64,000 nucleotides of DNA, taken from NCBI RefSeq assembly GCF_000152725.1, contig NZ_CH724131.1:1165856-1229855 (forward strand), given 5' to 3'. A program made the position numbers and the translations under genes. The notes beneath the pieces were generated by a model. It saw nothing but the letters and a program-made list of their open reading frames with translations. It was not told where the DNA came from and ran no database searches. This document shows positions 60,734-64,000 of this stretch, in pieces (positions within the stretch are counted from its first letter, which is position 1; every line of letters starts with the position of its first letter). Source of the DNA: Pseudooceanicola batsensis HTCC2597 (GTDB lineage Bacteria; Pseudomonadota; Alphaproteobacteria; Rhodobacterales; Rhodobacteraceae).

Positions 60734-61093
60734 TCACCCGGCCAGCGCCGTTACCTCGATCTCGATCCGGTATTTCGGGTCGATCAGCCCGCATTCGATC
60801 ATCGTCGCCGCCGGCGGATCGTCACCGAAGGCCGCGGCGAGGATCGGCCAGCACGGTTCGAACTCGGCCCGGTCGGGCAGGTAGTATGTCACCCTGACCG
60901 CATTGGCGAGCGACGTCCCCGCCCTGTCCAGCGCGCTCCGGACGGTTTCGAGCGCCGCCCGGCACTGGTCCTCGACGGTTTCGCCCTCTCCGACCGTGCC
61001 CGCGACATGGACGAAGCCGCCCGCGACGACGGCGCGGCAATAGCCGACCTTTGTCTCGTAGGGTCCGCCGGAATGGATACGTGTGATCGTCAT
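60734..61093 (-). CDS. RidA family (YjgF/YER057c) protein
   Basis: 119 residues from the ATG at 61093 (GTGGAGGGG upstream). The RidA fold is recognisable from [40 protein letters not shown], and [20 protein letters not shown]. The position that carries the catalytic arginine in true imine deaminases is not clearly met ([15 protein letters not shown] rather than RxxVxVxxLP...), so a deaminase role for 2-aminoacrylate is uncertain. This suits the Rid-like subgroups of unknown activity. The clpX terminator ends just upstream of its ribosome-binding site. Confidence 0.85.
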   Translation of the reverse strand: MTITRIHSGGPYETKVGYCRAVVAGGFVHVAGTVGEGETVEDQCRAALETVRSALDRAGTSLANAVRVTYYLPDRAEFEPCWPILAAAFGDDPPAATMIECGLIDPKYRIEIEVTALAG

Positions 61094-61106
61094 GATCCCC
61101 TCCACG

Positions 61107-61132
61107 AAAAAGGGCGGGGAAAGTCCCCGCCC
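61107..61132 (-). terminator. Rho-independent terminator of clpX
   Basis: On the minus strand, GGGCGGGG-ACTTT-CCCCGCCC is followed by five T residues (61107-61111). It starts 25 bp after the clpX stop and ends a few bases before the ridA-like ribosome-binding site, separating the two units. Confidence 0.9.
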
Positions 61133-61156
61133 GTTCGTCACGGTACAGCTCCGTGA

Positions 61157-62425
61157 TCAGCCCGCCGTCGCGCCCTCTTTCTTGGCGTCGGCATAGATCA
61201 TCAGCGGCTTGGCGTCCGAGGTCACAGCCTCTTCGTTCACCACCACCTCTTCGACATTCTCCATGCTCGGCAGTTCGAACATCGTGTCGAGCAGGATGTC
61301 CTCGAGGATGGAGCGCAGACCCCGCGCGCCCGTCTTGCGTTCGATCGCCTTGCGGGAGATGGCCGACAGCGCGTCGTCGGTGAAGGTCAGCCGCGCATCC
61401 TCAAGCTCGAAGAGCCGCTGGTACTGCTTGACCAGAGCGTTCTTCGGCTCGGTCAGGATGGTGACCAGCGCCTCTTCGTCGAGGTCCTCGAGGGTCGCCA
61501 GAACCGGCAGACGGCCGACGAATTCCGGGATCAGGCCGAACTTGAGCAGGTCCTCGGGTTCGAGATCCTGGAACACCTCGCCCACGCCGCGTTCGTCGTT
61601 GTCGCGCACATCCGCACCGAAGCCCATGGCGCTGCCCTTGCCACGCTGCGCGATGATGCGGTCGAGCCCGGCGAAGGCGCCGCCGCAGATGAACAGGATG
61701 TTGGTCGTGTCCACCTGCAGGAATTCCTGCTGCGGATGCTTGCGCCCGCCCTGCGGCGGCACGCTCGCGACCGTGCCCTCCATCAGCTTGAGCAGCGCCT
61801 GCTGCACCCCCTCGCCCGAGACGTCCCGGGTGATCGAGGGATTTTCCGACTTGCGGGTGATCTTGTCGACCTCGTCGATGTAGACGATGCCGCGCTGCGC
61901 CTTCTCGACGTTGTATTCCGAGGACTGGAGCAGCTTGAGGATGATGTTCTCGACATCCTCGCCGACATAGCCCGCCTCAGTCAGCGTCGTCGCATCCGCC
62001 ATGGTGAACGGCACGTCGAGGATCCGCGCGAGCGTCTGCGCCAGCAGCGTCTTGCCGCAGCCCGTCGGTCCGATCAGCAGGATGTTCGACTTGGCGAGTT
62101 CGATGTCGCCGCCGGATTTCGCCGCGTGGTTCAGACGCTTGTAGTGGTTGTGGACGGCCACCGACAGGACGCGTTTCGCGATCTTCTGGCCGATCACGTA
62201 GTCGTCCAGCACGTCGCAGATTTCCTGCGGCGTCGGCACGCCTTCCGAGGATTTGAGCCCGGTCGACTTGGTCTCTTCCCGGATGATGTCCATGCAGAGC
62301 TCGACGCATTCATCGCAGATGAACACCGTCGGGCCGGCGATCAGCTTGCGGACCTCGTGCTGGCTCTTGCCGCAGAAGCTGCAATAGAGCGTGTTCTTGC
62401 TGTCGCCGCCGGAGTTGTTCGCCAT
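61157..62425 (-). CDS. clpX: ATP-dependent protease ATP-binding subunit ClpX
   Basis: 422 residues from the ATG at 62425 (AAAGGTG upstream). The N-terminal C4 zinc finger ([12 protein letters not shown] then [10 protein letters not shown]) binds adaptors and substrates. The AAA+ core has Walker [16 protein letters not shown], Walker [12 protein letters not shown], the pore loop GYVGEDVEN, and sensor 2 KTGARGLRS. The ClpP-docking IGF-type loop appears here as [10 protein letters not shown]. It unfolds substrates for ClpP. It is downstream of clpP with 151 bp between, the common order in alphaproteobacteria. Confidence 0.98.
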   Translation of the reverse strand: MANNSGGDSKNTLYCSFCGKSQHEVRKLIAGPTVFICDECVELCMDIIREETKSTGLKSSEGVPTPQEICDVLDDYVIGQKIAKRVLSVAVHNHYKRLNHAAKSGGDIELAKSNILLIGPTGCGKTLLAQTLARILDVPFTMADATTLTEAGYVGEDVENIILKLLQSSEYNVEKAQRGIVYIDEVDKITRKSENPSITRDVSGEGVQQALLKLMEGTVASVPPQGGRKHPQQEFLQVDTTNILFICGGAFAGLDRIIAQRGKGSAMGFGADVRDNDERGVGEVFQDLEPEDLLKFGLIPEFVGRLPVLATLEDLDEEALVTILTEPKNALVKQYQRLFELEDARLTFTDDALSAISRKAIERKTGARGLRSILEDILLDTMFELPSMENVEEVVVNEEAVTSDAKPLMIYADAKKEGATAG

Positions 62426-62576
62426 CTTACACCTTTCGCCCCAATTGGCGGGGCTTTGCCTGTCCTGGCCGGCCACTGCCGCCTCCGGCCAAGACCTTTG
62501 CGGACAAGCCTAGGGCAGCCCCCGGGCATCCACAATGTCAAAAATTCGTCACTTACCGTTCGTGACCGCTGCGTGA

Positions 62577-63209
62577 CTATGCGTCATCGCCGTCCGCTTT
62601 CGGGCGGCTTTCGAAGATCTCGTCGATCAGCCCCCAGTCCTTGGCCTCTTCGGCTGTCATGAAGTTATCGCGTTCCAGCGCATCGACAACCGTCTCGAAA
62701 TCCTGGCCGGTGTGTTTCACGTAGATCTTGTTCAGCCGTTCCTTGAGCTTCTCCGTATGGCGGGCGTGGATCATGATGTCCGTCGCCTGCCCGCGATAGC
62801 CGCCCGAGGGCTGGTGAACCATGATCTCGGCATTGGGCAGCGCATAGCGCATCCCCGCCGCGCCGCCGGCCAGCAGCAGCGACCCCATCGACGCCGCCTG
62901 GCCGATCACCAGCGTACCGACCTTGGGCTTGATGTATTGCATCGTGTCGTAGATCGACAGCCCGCTGGTCACCACGCCGCCGGGGCTGTTGATGTACATC
63001 GAGATGTCCTTGGTCGGGTTCTCGGCCTCGAGGTGCAGAAGCTGCGCCACGATCAGGCTGGACATGCCGTCATGCACCGGGCCGGAGACGAAGATGATCC
63101 GTTCCTTCAGCAGGCGCGAGAAGATGTCGTAGGCCCGTTCGCCACGGCTGGTCTGTTCGACCACCATGGGGACCAGGTTGTTCATGTAATTTTCATAAAG
63201 GTCGCTCAT
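62577..63209 (-). CDS. clpP: ATP-dependent Clp protease proteolytic subunit
   Basis: 210 residues. The catalytic triad is visible: Ser107 in [11 protein letters not shown], His132 in [11 protein letters not shown] and Asp181 in [12 protein letters not shown]. The N-terminus ([20 protein letters not shown]) is the usual ClpP axial-gate region, and [20 protein letters not shown] forms the substrate strand. It assembles into a double heptamer and works with ClpX encoded just downstream. AGGAGGCAGG precedes the ATG at 63209. Confidence 0.98.
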   Translation of the reverse strand: MSDLYENYMNNLVPMVVEQTSRGERAYDIFSRLLKERIIFVSGPVHDGMSSLIVAQLLHLEAENPTKDISMYINSPGGVVTSGLSIYDTMQYIKPKVGTLVIGQAASMGSLLLAGGAAGMRYALPNAEIMVHQPSGGYRGQATDIMIHARHTEKLKERLNKIYVKHTGQDFETVVDALERDNFMTAEEAKDWGLIDEIFESRPKADGDDA

Positions 63210-63554
63210 GCCGAACCTGCCTCCTGCTACCCGTTCGATCCCTATCGATCAGGATCTAACAGAGTCTTAGTGACGCGCATGGCGGGCTGCAAGGGCACGG
63301 GGTTCATTCCGTAACCCCACCGTAAACGTCGCGGCCGGCAACGTTCGTCCACGCCGGGTCTTCCGTCCCGCTCGCGCGGCGAACACGACATCGCGACCGG
63401 CGGCGTCCCGGGCCGAACTTGCCCCGCCGATCATAACGAACTAAGCACCCGACATCCCGAACGCACCCGGGCGACCGGCCCGAAGCGCAGAAAAAATCAC
63501 TGACGTGCAAGGCACGCTCCCCCCCCCGATGGCGAAGACAGAGACGCAGAGACG
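63210..63554. other. 345 bp divergent region between clpP and the ArsR-type gene
   Basis: No credible coding frame. It must contain the clpP promoter (minus) and the promoter of the SqrR/BigR-like gene (plus); I cannot place either with confidence. The TACAT-N14-ATGTA dyad of the sulfur operon does not recur here. A run of nine C occurs near 63519-63527. Confidence 0.5.
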
Positions 63555-63893
63555 ATGGCCCTACCGCACATGAGCCCCGACATCACGGATGAGGACATGG
63601 ACCGCATCGCCGGCAAGGCGACCGAGGCGTCTAATTTCCTCAAGGCGCTCAGCCACGAAGGCCGGATGATGATCCTGTGCCACCTCGTGAGCGGCGAGAA
63701 ATCCGTCACGGAACTCGAAGAACTCCTCTCCGCGCGCCAGGCCGCCGTCTCGCAGCAGCTCTCGCGCCTCCGGCTGGAAGGGCTGGTCGTGCCGCGGCGC
63801 GTGGGCAAGGCGATCTACTACAGCCTCGCCGACGACCGCCCCCGGCGCACGCTGGAACTCGTCTACGACATGTTCTGCGCCGACGGGGTATAG
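63555..63893 (+). CDS. ArsR-family persulfide-sensing regulator, SqrR/BigR-like
   Basis: 112 residues. The winged helix-turn-helix of the ArsR group is clear: ASNFLKALSHEGRMMILCHL, EKSVTELEELLSARQAAVSQ and QLSRLRLEGLVVPRR, then GKAIYYSLADDRPRRTLEL. Two cysteines, near residues 42 (MMILCHL) and 108 (DMFCADG), have the same 66-residue spacing as the Cys41/Cys107 pair with which Rhodobacter capsulatus SqrR senses persulfides through a polysulfide bridge. The metal-site ELCVCDL motif of arsenic or zinc sensors is absent. It probably represses sulfide-response genes; the operon at 39929-42141 is a candidate target. Confidence 0.88.
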   Translation: MALPHMSPDITDEDMDRIAGKATEASNFLKALSHEGRMMILCHLVSGEKSVTELEELLSARQAAVSQQLSRLRLEGLVVPRRVGKAIYYSLADDRPRRTLELVYDMFCADGV

Positions 63894-63953
63894 GCCCGGC
63901 GGGCCGATGCCACTGTCATTCGGATGTCACGGATGCCGGAGAGACAGGGCGCC

Positions 63954-64000
63954 ATGACCCATTCACGCTACGCGATCTACGTCTGCCCCGAACCCGGTCC
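63954..64000 (+). CDS. likely DUF1045 (phosphonate-associated) protein, first codons only
   Basis: Only 15 codons before the window ends (MTHSRYAIYVCPEPG). The start RYAIYxxPEPG is typical of DUF1045 proteins, which belong to the 2H phosphoesterase group and often accompany phosphonate genes. GGAGAG lies upstream of the ATG at 63954. The call is tentative because of the short length. Confidence 0.4.
   Translation, partial: MTHSRYAIYVCPEPG

Noticed and set aside
62577..63300. Heat-shock sigma-32 promoter upstream of clpP
   Set aside because: CCTTGCAG with a weak downstream box can be seen on the minus strand, but the match is too poor to annotate.

Overview
The window is a high-GC chromosomal segment of an alphaproteobacterium, most likely a member of the Rhodobacteraceae (roseobacter type). 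The grounds are a PhaR/PhaP/PhaC/PhaZ polyester locus, a GapR (DUF2312) protein, an NDUFA12-MlaD-DUF2155 operon, TRAP and HAAT-type ABC uptake systems, and BigR/SqrR-type sulfur genes. It carries one tRNA and no insertion sequence, integrase, rRNA or CRISPR array that I can see. Most of it reads as ordinary core or accessory chromosome.

Layout. 1-3 kb: 5' part of a DctB-like sensor kinase, a cytochrome P450 and a LysR regulator. 3-8.4 kb: polyhydroxyalkanoate cluster (phaR, a PPOX-fold gene, phaP, phaC, divergent phaZ), with CTGC-N3-GCAG operator sites in three promoters. 8.6-12 kb: ogt, nitronate monooxygenase, a VOC protein and a Tat-type lipoprotein lytic transglycosylase. 12-25.8 kb: a probable catabolic block made of a nitroreductase, two acyl-CoA ligases, an orphan molybdenum hydroxylase large subunit, a DctPQM TRAP transporter, a TetR regulator, an old yellow enzyme and a zinc alcohol dehydrogenase. 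25.9-35.4 kb: a giant RTX/LamG protein of about 3,150 residues, interrupted by a frame break near 32.8 kb.

35.9-39.6 kb: tRNA-Thr(TGT), a two-domain Fe(III)-type ABC permease, gapR and small proteins of unknown function. 39.9-42.1 kb: a persulfide/sulfur operon (MBL-fold dioxygenase-like hydrolase, two YeeE/YedE half-transporters, DUF442 sulfurtransferase). 42.6-55 kb: an acetate or short-chain-acid module. On the minus strand lie a transporter-type (SLC5/STAC) histidine kinase, a 100-residue membrane protein, a REC-only response regulator and a ScfR-like XRE regulator. Divergently on the plus strand lie a five-gene HAAT ABC transporter and acs. 55.4-64 kb: an acidic PRC-barrel secreted protein, accB-accC-aat, the NDUFA12-mlaD-DUF2155 operon, ridA, clpX, clpP, a SqrR/BigR-like persulfide sensor with both sensing cysteines, and the first codons of a likely DUF1045 gene.

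How the parts connect. Three units handle C2/C4 carbon and acyl-CoA: PHA storage with its own repressor, acetate activation by Acs with a sensory module beside it, and acetyl-CoA carboxylase subunits. The sulfur operon at 40 kb and the persulfide sensor at 63.6 kb belong to the same physiology though they are 21 kb apart. The most notable observations are the operator placed inside the phaP promoter spacer, an XRE regulator carrying a histidine-kinase-like dimerisation segment next to a REC-only regulator, two gene tails that are duplicated together with their 3' flanks, and the broken RTX giant with twin LamG domains.
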